A DNA stretch of 64,000 nucleotides, from positions 8,494,001 to 8,558,000 of the forward strand of contig CM052355.1 of NCBI GenBank assembly GCA_028551475.1. Reading direction: 5' to 3'. The translations under genes were made by a program, and so were the position numbers. This DNA comes from Casuarina equisetifolia. Taxonomy: Eukaryota > Streptophyta > Magnoliopsida > Fagales > Casuarinaceae. Under the pieces are notes generated by a model. It had not been told where the DNA came from and searched no databases. It saw only the letters and a list, made by a program, of their open reading frames with translations. The number at the start of each line of letters is the position of its first letter. The first letter of the stretch is position 1. This document shows positions 47,467-61,778 of the stretch, one piece after another.

Positions 47467-49931
47467 ATGAAGAGCCATAACCCGGGGTACCGACGCCGGA
47501 ATCCTAGCTCGGGACTGCGGAGCGCTCCGGACCCTGCGCCATACTCGCCTGCTTCGAGTTCCAGCTCAAGCAGCCGGAGTCGCGTAGCGGACGCGGCCAA
47601 ATCTTTCGCCGCTGTCTTTGTCGCGTGCTTCACTCCGCCGGAGACCAAGGACGCCAGCTACAGCATCGCGGACTCTGCGGAATTCAAGCCTCCTTCTGGT
47701 AAATTCCTATTTTTTCAAGTGTTGGGCGGCAAAAATAAAAGACAACCAAAATTGAGATTTTGGATCACCTGTGAAATTTGTTACACTTCTTTATTTGATT
47801 GGAATTTCGGTTTTTATTTTTACGATCCATGTTCGAGAGTTTCAATCTTTGACTAATTTCGTGCTTTACTATCTCTCTGTTTTCATATCGTGCATTTTCT
47901 CAGCAACTGAATTGCCGGATCATATGTAGCTGGAAACTTGATGGCAACGCTCTCACTGTTTCATATATTCCTTAAGTTCCTAATGGTCATGGTTTAAAAA
48001 TTTAAGCTTTCTACTGAAACTTCAGTACCAGTCACAAGTCCCACTTTATGCACGAAATATCTCGATGATTCTCGGATAGTCGTATGCTCTGGGCTATAAT
48101 AGACTAAGCAGGTGGTCGGAAGCTGCGATCACGTTGCATTCATGGGTGAACTGACTGCATCTAGGAATCACTGGCCTGTTGTTTGCTTATTGCTTTATTG
48201 TTTGTTTATCTAAAGAACGTCTTGGATTGATAGGTGCTGAGTTGCATTCATAAGATGTCTGAGAATGAACTGTTCAATTGTTGATTTTTTAGTTGTATCG
48301 AATGGTTCGAGAATTGGTAGTGAGAGAAGACGTGGGTCAGAACGAGGGATCTATTCCACTTTAAGTAACTCAACACATGCGCGAGAGCCCGGCAGTGTAA
48401 AATTCTCTATGGAGGAAATCGTCAAGGCCACGAGGAATTTCTCCCCCTCCTTGAAGATTGGACAAGGTGGTTTTGGTACAGTATTCAAGGGGAGACTTGA
48501 AGATGGAACTCTTGTTGCAATAAAACGAGCTAAGAAGGTTTGTTGAAAGCTATCTAGGATATTCCATCGTCTGGGTTTGGCACAAACTATGGGATCCAAC
48601 AGCTGGAAACAGGATTTTAGGCTTCTAACTAGTACTTGGTCACCTTTCCTTGCAGAGTTTTTATGATAAGCATTTGGGAGTGGAATTCCAAAGCGAGATC
48701 CAAACCCTGGCACAGGTGGAACATTTGAATTTAGTCAAGTTTTATGGATGCTTGGAGTATGGAGACGAAAGAATTGTTGTTGTGGAGTATGTTCCCAATG
48801 GAACCCTCCGAGAACACTTGGATTGTAAGTTCTGTCCCCCTTTTCTTTGTGTACATGCTGTGCTTGTGAATTCATTTGAGTTCCTGAAATCTGATTGGAA
48901 ATAATGCAGGTATTCATGGCAATTCTCTTGACCTTGCTGCAAGGCTAGATATTGCAATTGACGTGGCCCATGCTGTCACATATCTTCACATGTATACAGG
49001 TGTGTTTTTGGTAGTGAGCCAATTTACGCGAACTTTTCAAGAAGTCATTTGGCTTTTCAGCAATACAGATTCTAACTTGGATCAGATGGTGGTTCCCTAC
49101 AGATCATCCTATCATTCACAGGGACATAAAATCTTCCAACATTCTCCTTACCGAAAATCTTAGAGCCAAGGTAGCTGACTTTGGTTTTGCTAGGCTGGCA
49201 GCTGACAGTGATTCAGGTGCTACACATGTGTCTACCCAAGTTAAAGGGACGGCTGGCTACTTAGATCCAGAGTACCTAAGAACGTATCAACTTACCGAGA
49301 AGAGTGACGTTTATTCATTTGGGGTGTTACTGGTTGAACTAATTACAGGCAGGCGCCCAATCGAACCAAAACGAGAACTAAAGGAGCGGATAACTGCAAA
49401 ATGGGTATGATTCTCTTTTGGTCTTTTGTAGTTTTCTGTGAAAATTTTCAATCGAAAGGAAACAAGGAAAGTTTAAGACTTCTAAAATAGTCCTTGAGAT
49501 ATAGTTATGTAGTGCATGTCCATCTTATATCTCCTTGTCGTTTATGCAACAAAATTCCAATACCAACATCCCTTCCTTTAACTGGATTGGGTGATTAAGC
49601 TGCTCGAAGCACTTTTAAGCGGAGGGAAAAAATCGTCTCCCTAACTCGGCTTGATGTTTGAGTGCAGGCTATAAAAAAGTTCACTGAAGGAGATGCTATT
49701 TCAGTATTGGACCCAAACCTGGAATGCTTTGCTGCAAATAACTTAGCTGTGGAAAAGATTCTTGAACTAGCCCTACAGTGTTTGGCGCCACGCAGACAAG
49801 ATCGGCCTATTATGAGGAGGTGTGCAGAGATCCTTTGGAACATCCGCAAGGATTACCGGGAAGTATCAGCTTCAGACTTTCGTTCACTCTCCACATGTTC
49901 CCAGAGGAGCACTTTATTGAGAGAGGAGTGA
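47467..49931 (+). CDS. CRCK2: Calmodulin-binding receptor-like cytoplasmic kinase, CRCK2-like
   Basis: Six exons: 47467-47698, 48293-48537, 48656-48824, 48910-48999, 49103-49404, 49668-49931. All are GT-AG with matching phases and give 433 aa. A Ser-rich N-terminal part has no signal peptide or membrane span, so the protein is cytoplasmic or peripheral. The kinase domain starts at [14 protein letters not shown]. It has GQGGFG (134-139), VAIK (K155), HRDIKSSN (HRD 251-253), DFGFAR (271-276) and [10 protein letters not shown], so it is an intact RD kinase. The [13 protein letters not shown] and AIKRAKK region corresponds to the calmodulin-binding part known in CRCK proteins. In Arabidopsis, CRCK2 (At4g00330) lies beside RHB1A, as here. 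It is probably involved in stress signalling. Confidence 0.92.
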
Positions 49932-51254
49932 GAAAATAATACGAGCAAGTCTTGGGGGTGCTTTTGAACCAGAAACAGAAACCCGGAATTATGAGAAGAT
50001 GGAAAACCCAGCAATAATGTTTCTTGAAGAGAACCAAGCAATTAATGGTTCACGGTAGAAGGATGCCGGCAATCTGCGCCAGCGGTGGATCCAAAGACTT
50101 AGTTGGGAAAAGAATTGATTTGTTGGAAGAACAGGGTGAATTTGTTTATAATTTAGGCATGAGATATGGCTCGTGTATAGGAAGTCTCGTTTGAGATAGG
50201 GAAGTTCTCCACTTTCTGCAGAATTTGTGTGTATTTCATTTTGCAGGACACTCTTTTCTGCTTCTATTCTTCCTGGAGGAATCTGAGTCGTAAGTTCATG
50301 TATTTCAAACCCTTGTGCTCGAATCATTTCAGTATTCAGGCATTATAAATCATGTTTAAGAATACTCTTCAAAAGGAAGTGTGTGTGTATATATGTTTCT
50401 GTTTTGTAAGTTGATTTTAGGGGAGAATGAACCTTATAACAGAATGTTTTATCTTATTCATAAACGTGGGTTGGGGACAAAATTTGATCCTTACTGTTGA
50501 CCAGAAAGGCAGGGACGTTTCTTCTTCAGGTTCCAATCTTTTCCCTGTGATCCAATCATTTGATCAATAATGTAATTCGGGTGTTTTAGGAGTTCGCATT
50601 TCTATTAATAATCAATCTCATTTTTCATTTTTTCTTGTTGTTTTTAATACAAATTCAAAGTTACTGCCATATGAAGCCAGTGTGATTTTGTGTTGCAAAT
50701 TCACCATGTATGTTAGTTTCTCGGACTGGACTTCACCGGAAGGACAAGTTCCACAGCATCACCTTCCACCTTGGAAATTTGTTTTCTCACATACGTTCTT
50801 TTGGGCGCCAACCCAAGTATAGGATGTTGGCCTTCAGAAACAATCGCATTATAAAAGTTTTATATCACAGTTACCATATAAGCTTGACCCAATCTCTGCT
50901 AATTCTCCTAGCTAAATTAATACAAGGAAAAAAGGCTGTCAAGAGTCCTTCATCTTTACCTCCGATTATCACCTTTACCACGTTCCTGCCTCGTCTCGGT
51001 TCTTTCTTCCTAAATAGAACTTGTCAAAATCCTAGTTCCCAAGATAAAAGCGGGAACAAACCTCACGCTGAAGAATTTACGACAAACTGCTCCGGTTGAA
51101 TGCAGTTGAGGTGCCTTATTTGGCAAATAAGTGGTTAAGTTGATGCCATCGGATGAATAAAATGGTCTCGGCCACTACAGTTTAGCAGTCGCCTTGAGAG
51201 GAACTCATTTTGTTGGCACAAAGCAGCAGCCCCTTAAGCTCCCTACGCCATTCT
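49932..51254. other. Convergent 3' region between CRCK2 and the PGAP6-like gene
   Basis: No gene supported. An open stretch at 50710-51099 (plus) is antisense to the expected 3' flank of the PGAP6-like gene and has no domain. The region should hold both 3' untranslated regions. Confidence 0.55.
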
Positions 51255-54200
51255 CTACTGACCTCTTGAGAACGAATCTTGCCGAGTCAACTCATAATTT
51301 GCATCTGGGGGTCTTTGATTCTCATTATTTACAATCATTGCTTTTGAGCAAAGGAAGAAGAAAGAAGACGTATAGATTGTCACATGCCAAATACTGCAAA
51401 AGCATTTTATGCACCACACATGAGCAAGGAAAAGAAAGAGCAAGATACAGATAACTTAATCAGTACTTTTAATACCTGTGCCAAATCCAGTAGCTTTCAC
51501 TGTTTTCCAGTTTCCAGCTTATTGCTGCCATAGATAACGCAGCCAAACCTGCCAGGATGAATCCCCACTGGAATCGTCTAAGAAGTGTCTTGAAAAGATT
51601 CTGAAGCCAGTTTTTAAAAGCCTGCCATCTGCAGGTAAACAAGAAGCCTAACCTTAAAAAAGGAAGTGATTATCCATATTGGATACTAATGCGCTTCTAT
51701 CACGTTCAAGCACAAATACAGCTCTGTTTGGTGCGTACCATATAACAAGTAAATTCTGCAAGCGCTAAGGACACCGACTTACTCAATTTGGCTTATTTAT
51801 TCTAATGAGGTTTAAGCTGGTTCTAGTTGCCTGTTCCATCTATGATCATTAAACTTACCTTCATGCCGGCCCCAAAATTACTTTGACAATGCTCTTCTAA
51901 AAATGAAACGATCATACCTATGTTGCTATCCAGGAAAGACGGTGTGGTCCCAAATTTTGACATCTATACGGCAAACGTAGCATGTCCTGACAATGAACCT
52001 CTTGTTTGGCTTCTGTCCGTCTTCCACAGCTGAATTTTTAATGTGTAAGTCACCAAAACCCACCAGATAAAGGATAATCATCTTGCGAATTTAGGGTGCG
52101 ATGACCTTTTTAAAGGTGTCATTATTTGGATCTGGTACTTCAGAAAGAGCAGTAGCGATCAAGAGATTGGGGGATGAGCAATGCTAATTGGGGAGGTCGG
52201 GACTGTGATTGGTACTGATGAAAAGGCAAATGTTAGTAAGTGAGAGAAGCACAAAGATAGGAGAAGGAGATGTCAGAGGAAGAGGCATAATGATGAAGTT
52301 GGCTGCAGCTGGGGTCAAATATGGGGAAACCCATAAATAGGAACTGTATTAATATAGATCCTATTAGTTAGGGTAGGTTCATTTCAAACGTCTAATGCTC
52401 ATCACAACACCTTACCAAACCATTTCAGTTTTTCTGTTTTCCTACCAACACTGATCCCACTGATGCGAGAAATTGACTAATATTAGTGGCAGTCAACTGG
52501 GTCAATCTTTTTGAGATCCTATATACAGCCCCTATCTTTGCATCAGAAAATGGTGTCAAAATGCACAAGCAAGACCAAGAAATAGCCCAGTGGCCGAAGT
52601 TCACCCAGGTACTTGATTTAAAATTCCTTTGTTGTTTATCATTTTGTCCATCTCCAAGAATTTCTAACTAGAGAAAAAAAAGGAGAATTCACAAATAAAG
52701 AATCTATCTTAGAAATGGATTTTTTTAGGAAGAGTTAAAAAGAGGGCAGCAGATAAGAGAAGTATAATCCCACGTGCACACATTATCCATATTTTGTGTA
52801 TATTTTCCAACATCACATTCTTATGAGAAGAATTTATTTATTTTTCAATTAAAAAACTGCACAATGGTTAAAGGTCACCTAGGATAGACACTATCTAAAT
52901 AGAAGCATGGTTCTTCTGCAAATCCAGGCAAGCTATTGGCAGACCAACATTAAAAAAATTTGCTGATCAAATAGGCTTCAGACAATTTTTATATCCTTCT
53001 AGTTCGATATAGGATTATGTTTGGTCATCTTCAATTTGCTGATTACTAAAGGATAACTTTATGATTCATAAAGAAAATAACCCACCTGTTGGGCATATTT
53101 AAAGGGCACGCTATCGAAAAGGAGAATGACCTAAACTTAGTAGAGATCTCTATCAGCCATCCAATAAGAAGACCAAATGCCCCAATTGCTATCACAAGAA
53201 GAATATTTGAAGACCTGCAAGTTTAGCATGGTTAAATTCCAACCACAAACTCCCATAATCCCTGTATTAACTTTACTAGGGTAATGACTATCAACATCAG
53301 CTACCTGGTTGCCTTAGTCGCAGCCATTAGGGCTGTAAGAATAGCTACAGCTGTGTGAATTGCGCGCTTAAAAACTTCATCAATAGTAGCTAAGTACACA
53401 AAAGTACTCACCACAGCCATGAAAGAGAGCCAAAAGTCCATAAACTGAAACAGTTGCCATTTGACTAATCAATATAATCACAAATAGTGTGAGAGAGATA
53501 GAGAGGATAGCATGTAGAATAACATATGGAAAGATTTAGTGCATTTTGTGTGATTTTGGATCTCAACTCTCTCTTAAAACCCATTTTCTTCACGGCAGCT
53601 AAAGTGAGCACAACCAAATCAAGAGCATTAATCCTTGGGAGTGGAAGAGTGATACATATAACTTATACCTGTAAGACATTAAAGTTTAATGCACACCACG
53701 TGCCAACATCACAGGCATGATACAATCCACTTGAGATTCCGCTAGATGTGTACACCACCCACTCTGCCAATGCCTACATCAAAAAATTATTGTCCATTTG
53801 GCAATAATAAGTCATGTAAATGGTCATCAAATTCACATTGGTCGATTGGGGTAGCTTGAACATTCTCAAATTATAAATCAGTATCTGTGATCTGGGGTAT
53901 CAGTGACCATCTTAAGACAGTAATATCACTAATCTCTCCAGTAGGCTGTTAATCCTTTTTTTCTTTTTTCAAAAATATGTATATAATTAGGTAGATAACT
54001 AAGGGACTCCTATGGGATTGTATCCATAACCTCACCCTCCAGTCTTCTGTAATAGTTTACTGTAGTTTTTTGTCATTAAAGTAAACAACTTCTACTAAAT
54101 TTATGTCTGAATGTAAGGCCAAACAGTCAAATGACAGTACTACATAGGAAAATTTATGTTGAAGAATAGGCAGGCCCATTACTATCACTGTATTAAAAGA

Positions 54201-57200
54201 TCAGTTTGCTCTTCTTACAGGAAAAAGGAAACTGGATAAATACCACGATCTATCATCACTCTTTGAAGTAAGGAATTTATATCATTGTCAATCAAATCCA
54301 AAAAAGAGTTATAATTATTACCTTTTGCCGAAGGGCCCAAAAGGCAGGAAGTACAGCTGCAGCATTTGATGCAATTAGACAAATCGATTGCCAAATGTGC
54401 CCTACAGCAGTTGTCAGGGGCGTCAGGTGAAAAGCCATTGAATAGCATGTCCATGTAAATCAGATGGTTGAAGAATAAGTGCGTGTGACCTTGGGCTTTG
54501 CACTAATTTTTTTCATTTAACTAGCTCCTTGTTGCACACTAGACTTGTAAAGATCATGACTTTTTCTTCAAAACAAAGGGATTTTATCCAGAAAACTCAA
54601 AACTGATTTTGATGACTACAACTTTCTGAGTTACGAAAAATTCAAAATTGAAAAAAAAAAAATCCCTTGAAGACTATGCAAACCACAAAAGTAGGGACTT
54701 GAAAGCAATTGCGACTTAATATTTTCCAAAAACATTTTTCAAGGTAGGAAATGTCAGAAAACTTTAGTGGCTTCTGATTGGATAGACAATCTGAATATTT
54801 TTCACTGGATAGCTTGACCTTATAAGTTTGACAAGCAACCCTTCTATTTTGTTTAAATAAAAACAGGTGAAAAGTTTAGGAAATTAGTTGCCTAACAAGA
54901 GAGAGGGATAAATATTTTCCAATTTATCTTAAAAGACAAGGACATACTGACAACAAAAGAATCATAGATCAACTAACCAGACAACATCTCATAATCCATA
55001 TCAGCATTTACCTTGATGTGATACAATTTCAATGCCACAGTCAAGGCCTCCATGCCTTCTATCACAGGAGCAGAAGCTGACAGAAAAAGGGAAAAAAGAA
55101 TTAGTCAATTACATGAGTCAGGAACTTAAATAAAACGTGCTACTTCTAAATCTAAACAAGTGATCACCCAAATCATGCCAGAAAGATTCAGGATAGAGGT
55201 AGCACCCTAAAAGATTGAGAGTACATTAAACACAAATGCAATTAAAAATTTCACATTTTTTTAGTAATTTCAAACCCCCAACATCCACAACTCCTCCCCC
55301 CTCCCTTCCCCTTTTCTCCTCCTCCCGCTTTATACAATCTTCTATGGAAAGATAATACACGATCAAAATTTATGATGTTAAGAAGTTTGGAGAGAAGTCA
55401 AATCAAGCATAAGTTCTTTTTCTGCCACTACTGACAATGCCTTTTGAGCATATAAATTTATCAAGAAATCCATGCATAGTCTCTAATAAAAAAGAAACCC
55501 TTGCAAGACTATGGAATGGACTAAACAAAAAACCTGTATGACGTCAATCCACTGGCATCAAAAGCAACTCTGCACTCCCCATGAGAGGAGCATCTTTTTG
55601 GGCATCTTTCAAGTGAAACAGACATGGTAGTTTGATCTTTGGCTGCACTGTTAAAGGTACTAAGGCGCCTTAACCCAAAACCCCAAGTTCCTTCTCTAAC
55701 ATACAAAAGATAAAAATCCACCTTTTCTTTGCTGGAATTATACATCATGAAAAACATGGAACCATCACTATTTCTTGTAACGTTTGCATAAAAATAATCC
55801 CAGATATCAACGGATGGTAATCCACCAAATCTAACATATACTTCATAATCTATGATTGCCTCTGATGTCAGTCGGATGTGTATATTTCCTCCAGCTGCAC
55901 CACGGGGAATGTCCAAAAGAAAATAAGTCCAAAGATCATCAGGTTTTCCACCATTCGAAGAGTTGCTTAAAAGGGGCTCCAGAGGAAAATTGGCTGAATC
56001 TGAGGACACTTTTCCACTGACTGGCAAATAATAGGATTCAAAAGGGTTTGAATCTCTCCGGAGAACTGTCTGCAGACAACCATTCTCAGCTGGTCAATAA
56101 GTTACTCCTGCGAGTAATTCCTTTCCAAGTATCATGAGTAGAGAAGATAAAGCAGAGTCCTAAGTCATTTATAAACTTAATATGGAAAAATGAAACCAAC
56201 TTGAAGAACAATGCCTCTAACTAGTGCAGAATGACAAGTTATATAAACATTTTTTCATCCTCTTATACCAGCTTTTCATTTAAAAATAGAAAATTTAAGT
56301 AGTAGCAGAAAACAACCCTATCAAAAATTTCACCTGGAGGTCATATCTTTCCCATGTACAATTTGATCCGGCCTTCCCTATGGGACATTCAAGAACTTGT
56401 GCTTCCATGGAATAGCAGACTTTTGTGGTAGTGTTCTGAGTTCGTCCAAGTTCCTTGGAGACATTAACAGGTAAAATTGCAATATACCAGCGACCAACCT
56501 TTGGGAACTGAATATACAAAGGAGCTACACTTATGTTACTGAAATAATCATGGAAGGTGGCTGAAGGAATGGCACCATGCCTAACTAAACACATCAAGTT
56601 AATTCCACTATCATTCCCACTGTTATTTGCTGCTGTCACATTGGACTTGACCTTCGTCGTAATGGTCAACTGCTCAGCCACTCCCACAATATCCAATGAG
56701 TATATTTTTGACTCACCATCTCCAATGCAAGAAGTTTCAGAACTACTTTTGCAAGAAACCACATTTTCATTTGTTTGGTTGTATGACTCGGCTCCTGAAA
56801 GAATTTCCTCAGGAAAGTAGCCGTCAGATGGAACACATGTAAGCAGATCTACTGTATGGTTGCAGTACTGACCCCATATCGTTGAGGTTGTACATCCTTC
56901 CACAGTAACGTTGGCAGTGAAGGAGTATGATGGGCCTCGGACAATCTGCAAACCAGAGAACTTATAGCTCACATTTTCAAATCATTGCAATATTTGATAA
57001 TTTCCAAAACTAAGAAACCGAGACTACAAAGAAAGCAGATTGGAAAGAGCTCAAGAAATAGGATCAGCTATATTGAGATGTCTGTCATTCTGACACCATG
57101 ACATGCAAAACGTCAATTGAAATTTAGCACAAGGACTAGATTTGGAAGGATTGCAGAGCCACCTGATTTGTTTCAGATATAAAATTCTTCTAATAATTAA

Positions 57201-60000
57201 TGGGCACATTAAGAACAAGCATATTAAAAGATTCTGTTACCACAAATAAAAGGCCATTTGATCTTGCCGAGAACAAAAATTATTCAGCATAAACATTATC
57301 TAGTCCTCATGACTCCAGTTCTCCGTCTTAACAAATTTTCATTGATGACAAGAGCTTCCTTAGATAGCAAGAACTAAAAAGTGAAAAAAGAGGAAATGCT
57401 GTCTAACTAAGCATTTGCATTAACTATTAAATTAATTTCTGGTGATGTGAATCACACAATTTAGTCAGATACAATAAACATGAAAGTAGGTTGGTGTATA
57501 CAGCAGCCTTCCATGTTGTCATCAAGAAAAGAAGGCCATGAAATGTATAGACTAAAGGAGAACAATATCATGAGCGTATAACTAAGCATACCATTTTTGA
57601 CTGCGTTCTTGTGGGTCCAATGCCATTGAAAAGACCAAAAAACCAAGCTCCTGAAGATATCTGAATACAAGCAATGTTCTTACTGTTATCAAGTGGATAA
57701 CAGATATGAAAAAAAACCATAAGCAAATCAATTGAGAAATTTTCCACAAACCAAAACTTAGTCGCACTTTTGGACTTCCAAAAAAGTGCATTCAAGTAAA
57801 AAAAACCATCATTCTATGTCAGTTGATCTAATTAAAGGACAAATTGAGTGAACAAAAATCTGATTTTGGCAAACAAAAAGAAAGATATGATAATAAGAGC
57901 AATACTCTGAAATTGACCTGCTCATTTGTCAGCTTCATTGTTATATTTCTCTCCATAGGAAAGCATTGCTCCACATTCTGAAGATCTTGAAGTCCTCCAG
58001 ACGAACCATTAGTGAGCAGAAACAACACTGCAACAACAGAATACGTTTCAAAACTGCTTGAATGGATACTCTGATTAAACTTGGAATACACAGAAAAGAA
58101 ATCACCAGAATTCTTGATTGATTCAATTTTAAAGAAAATAGGCAACAAAGAAAGAGTTCCAAGTGCAGATAGGTTGGGTGTTTCATCGCACAAATAAACT
58201 GTGTGTAATACAAAGTTTCCTGAGAAACATGTTTTACAAAAGAAAAGGGAAACTTAAATTTGATAGTCCTAAGATGAGTGTTCTGTTTACCTATGAAGTA
58301 ACATATGCATATTGCTCACAAGTATGCCGTTAAGAATTCAAAGCCAATACGAACTGGAGACACAAAACAGGATTACATTGATGAACTGATAAGTTTAATT
58401 AAATTCATTACATGAACTACCTGAATCTTTTGTCGAAATGAATGGGACATCTGCAAGAGGGGGGCCACCATCTCTTAAGCAAATAATTGGCAGTGTGCTT
58501 TCATGAGCCTTCTTTATGCTTACAGCATCCTGCAAACAAATTGGACCACAAGCAATTGAGGCAGGCAGAAGACTTAAAAACACATTATATTGCTGATTGA
58601 TTGAAGTAATTCCCTTCATTGTAAAAACAGATATTAAAAGAAGATCTGATGTCTGTATTAGGACAAATGGAAGTACGGATACACAAGGACAGCCACTTGA
58701 GTAATACAATAAACTTAATACCAAGAATACAAGTCCCAATCTGGGTTTCAAATATCAAGCCAGAACAGGTATACTTCTCTACCCTATGCAAGAAGAAAGA
58801 TATATTCACAAGATACTAAAACAGAAGTACCATGAAAAGAGTTCACAATCAACAGAAAACATATGTTCAGGAGCTGAACAAATCCTATTAATGCTTCCAA
58901 CTTGATAGGCATACTTACAAGCTCTACATCCGAGTTCAGCACTATAGACATTGAAGAGAACCATGGTGGCAAATCAACTGGAACAGGGGAAAACAGGAAA
59001 AATAAGAAATTATACAAATTGTAAGATTTCAGAATAATAAAGATAAAATAAAGAAATGTTATGGCATCCTGAATAAGTTGGTCAAATGAAAGGGAAAAGG
59101 CGATCTAACAATGGCAGCCACCTTCTGAAGGCAGCTAGCTTTCTCTTCTAGTGCACATATTTTATTCAGTCAGTATGCCTGTAAATAGGCTTGACTTGTA
59201 AAAAAACTGCAACCATGACATAAACAACTTTACTGTAACCATTAACAGGAATAAAGAGTGCTTTAAGCCCATAATAGATTGGGGGCAGAAGAAGGAAACG
59301 AAGTGAAAAAGTCAAGCAAATATGACTTAATGTTGAATTTGGCAATTAGATCTTCACTTTTGTTGCTAAAACATCACCTCGGATGCATTGCTCACAGTTC
59401 TGATAGGAAAACTAGAAGCAATGCATGAATTACGTAGACAAAGAAATGATACCACTGTTAATCAGCAAAGAAGCGCTCAAATAAGGACTAACCGCAAGTA
59501 CTTCATATTTCAAAACTTTCACTCGGAAAGCTGAAATAATTATGCAGAAAATGATTACTTCATATTTCAAAACAAGAACTGCAGAATTAAAGACCATCCA
59601 AAAGACCTACGTATCCCAGGAATCCCCTATGAAATTCAGTATTTTGGCCAAGATCCATTAAACTTTAACCCACAATACAACAGGCACTAAAGAGAAAGAA
59701 AAGTTATCAGTCAAATTCTCAAAAGGTATCACTAAGAATTATCTCCAACACCGCGCATGTGGCGCATAACAAGATTAATGAATCAAGTACTCGAAAGGGC
59801 CACGGAGCACAGGGTCACACACCTCTAATATAGCGCATATCAAAGGGCCTGAGCGTGGTCCGAGGGTAGCTAAAGCTGGAGACAGTATAGGTGCTGTAAC
59901 CCAGTTCGTCACGCGTATAACAGACGCCAAGAAAACAAGAGAAAACAAAAAGTCTGAGAATCGAATTGGAAGAAGGGTAGAGAATCAAAGGAGAACCCAT
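51255..60000 (-). CDS. PGAP6/TMEM8-like membrane protein (CREST superfamily)
   Basis: Fourteen exons on the minus strand: 60000-59823, 58977-58919, 58529-58421, 58027-57918, 57660-57592, 56945-56334, 56069-55534, 55076-55012, 54401-54322, 53773-53669, 53444-53305, 53214-53086, 51628-51476, 51393-51255. Every junction is GT-AG and the phases close to 827 aa. A signal peptide (about 1-29) leads a large extracellular/luminal N-terminal part with many N-glycosylation sites (exons 2-7). An EGF-like Cys cluster follows (about 535-575, CSSHGEC and CSCDRRHGGLDC), then about seven membrane spans (about 580-810). CREST hydrolase signatures are present: SSG...H625...D628 early in the membrane part and HSIWH (H781, H785) in the last span. 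PGAP6 is a GPI-specific phospholipase A2 in animals. The plant role is unknown. Confidence 0.9.
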
Positions 60001-61778
60001 TATTGTTATGGTGATTCTCAGAGCACATCACACGTATGGGAGAAAAAAAACAGTTGGGTTGGAAGGGAATTGGAGGGATAATCCACTTTTTAGTGGGGTT
60101 CTTAAGGAATAAAATCCTAGAAATTACACGGGAAACTTTCCGGAGTTTGAGCTTCACTTAAGCTCCTCCAGCTTACGGGGCTTGATTCAATGTTTAAGGA
60201 TGTTTGGTAGACGCGCAATCTGGACTAAAGTTCTTCTCGGACCTTTTTACTTCAATATTGGTGTCGGATAAAACAGCGGTCCAACCCACTGTTTTTTATT
60301 CTCGATTAACCCATAAAGTATTACGTGTATAACTATGGTTGGATATGGCTTTTATATTTTTTGATTAAAATTGGTATTCAACACGACAGTGTTTTGACAG
60401 AAGTAGTCTAACCTACCATTTTTTATGAATAAAAAATTTTAAAATGATTGGAGCATTAGACCAGTTGGTCAGGCGTTCTAGATATACGGACTAGTATGAA
60501 TATTTCGGTTTTAACAAACAGGATTAAGAATCCCCAGAAGAATTAATTATACTCTACATTTAGATATACAATAACATTAGATCCCAATCCTTAATCTAGT
60601 AAAAGACTACATAGCAGTTGTTTATTTATTTTTTTGAGTTTCATTTGCACTCTTTTTTTTTTGAAGTGTCAGAATTTAATATTAATAGATGGAGAAAAAA
60701 TTTGTCAATGTTTGTTGGAAGCAATTATGGGGAAATACTAATACTAGAAATAGAAATTATCAAGTACGTGAAAAGGTATTTATTATTATTATTTTTATAG
60801 TCTATAACCTCAAAGCTTTACTTGACAAATAAAATTGAGAATAGCAACTTGTATACTTTAGTCAATCATAAATATAACGGAAGCAATTAAATCTCAAGAT
60901 ATTTATTTTTTAAAATATCTTACATGAGTCATCCTTACATCTTGGGGTATGTCTAACTCTATGGTATTTTTTGAGCTAAATTCTTATTGACAATCTTATT
61001 GGTAGGAGTCCCCTTCTTCTTTCTGAGTGCGTGTATTAAAAAAAAATCATTTTTACATCTTAATTATACCTCAAAAGGCTTTATTTTTATTTGTTTGAAA
61101 GTTGTTAATTTAAATTTTTTTTATTGGGTTTCGTCTAAAAGCAAAGATCAGTAGAAAAAGTCAAAGATCAAAAATTAATCATTAAGAAACCATATGCTAA
61201 GATATTAATAATGATATATTTCATTATGAGTATAGTTCATCTTACAAGCAATAAGATAGAGCCATACTATAAACGTCACAAACTTAATTCACGCTGAATT
61301 AATTTTTTTTTTCATCTTATATGGAAGGAGAAACCTTTGGTAAACCCAAAAGTGGCAACGCATGGTATATGTTTAAGGTTTTGAGAAAAGTGATTAAGGA
61401 GTTTGCAGGTTTCCATCGGTCGTTTTGAAAAAGTCATTGAGGAGTTTGCAGGTTTTCATTTGCTCCGAGTGGACAGCTCGCAGAAAACGTAAGATCGCGA
61501 CGTGGTTTACAATGTCGGGCTGCCAGCAATGGATAAGTTCGGTTAACAACGACATCGCGAGCGCCTGACATATTCGAAGAGCCAATGTGATCCCGCCTTC
61601 TCAGGCTAATCAAGCGGTCCGCAAAAGACGTTGTAGTGCCCCTTCGAAGCACCGTAACTTCCTCTCAGCTTCTTGCTGTCTCCGTCCTGCGACTCATTAA
61701 TCCCACAGCAAGTCAGACACTGACAGATTGATTCCGTCGCAGAGAAAGAGAGGGAGAGAGACCAAGGCGGGAGACGGT
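60001..61778. promoter_or_regulatory. Divergent promoter region between PGAP6-like and SYP71-like genes
   Basis: The two flanking genes point away from each other. No gene is seen inside. Most of 60,250-61,350 is AT-rich without pattern. The part 61,400-61,778 has higher GC and a GA-rich leader (about 61740-61765) directly before the SYP71 start codon. Confidence 0.45.

Noticed and set aside
50710-51099. 129-codon open frame between CRCK2 and the PGAP6-like gene
   Set aside because: No similarity to a known family that I can see. It lies antisense to the 3' flank of the PGAP6-like gene.
60440-60540. tRNA-like D-loop words (agttggtcaggc)
   Set aside because: No matching T-loop, anticodon arm or acceptor pairing could be found.
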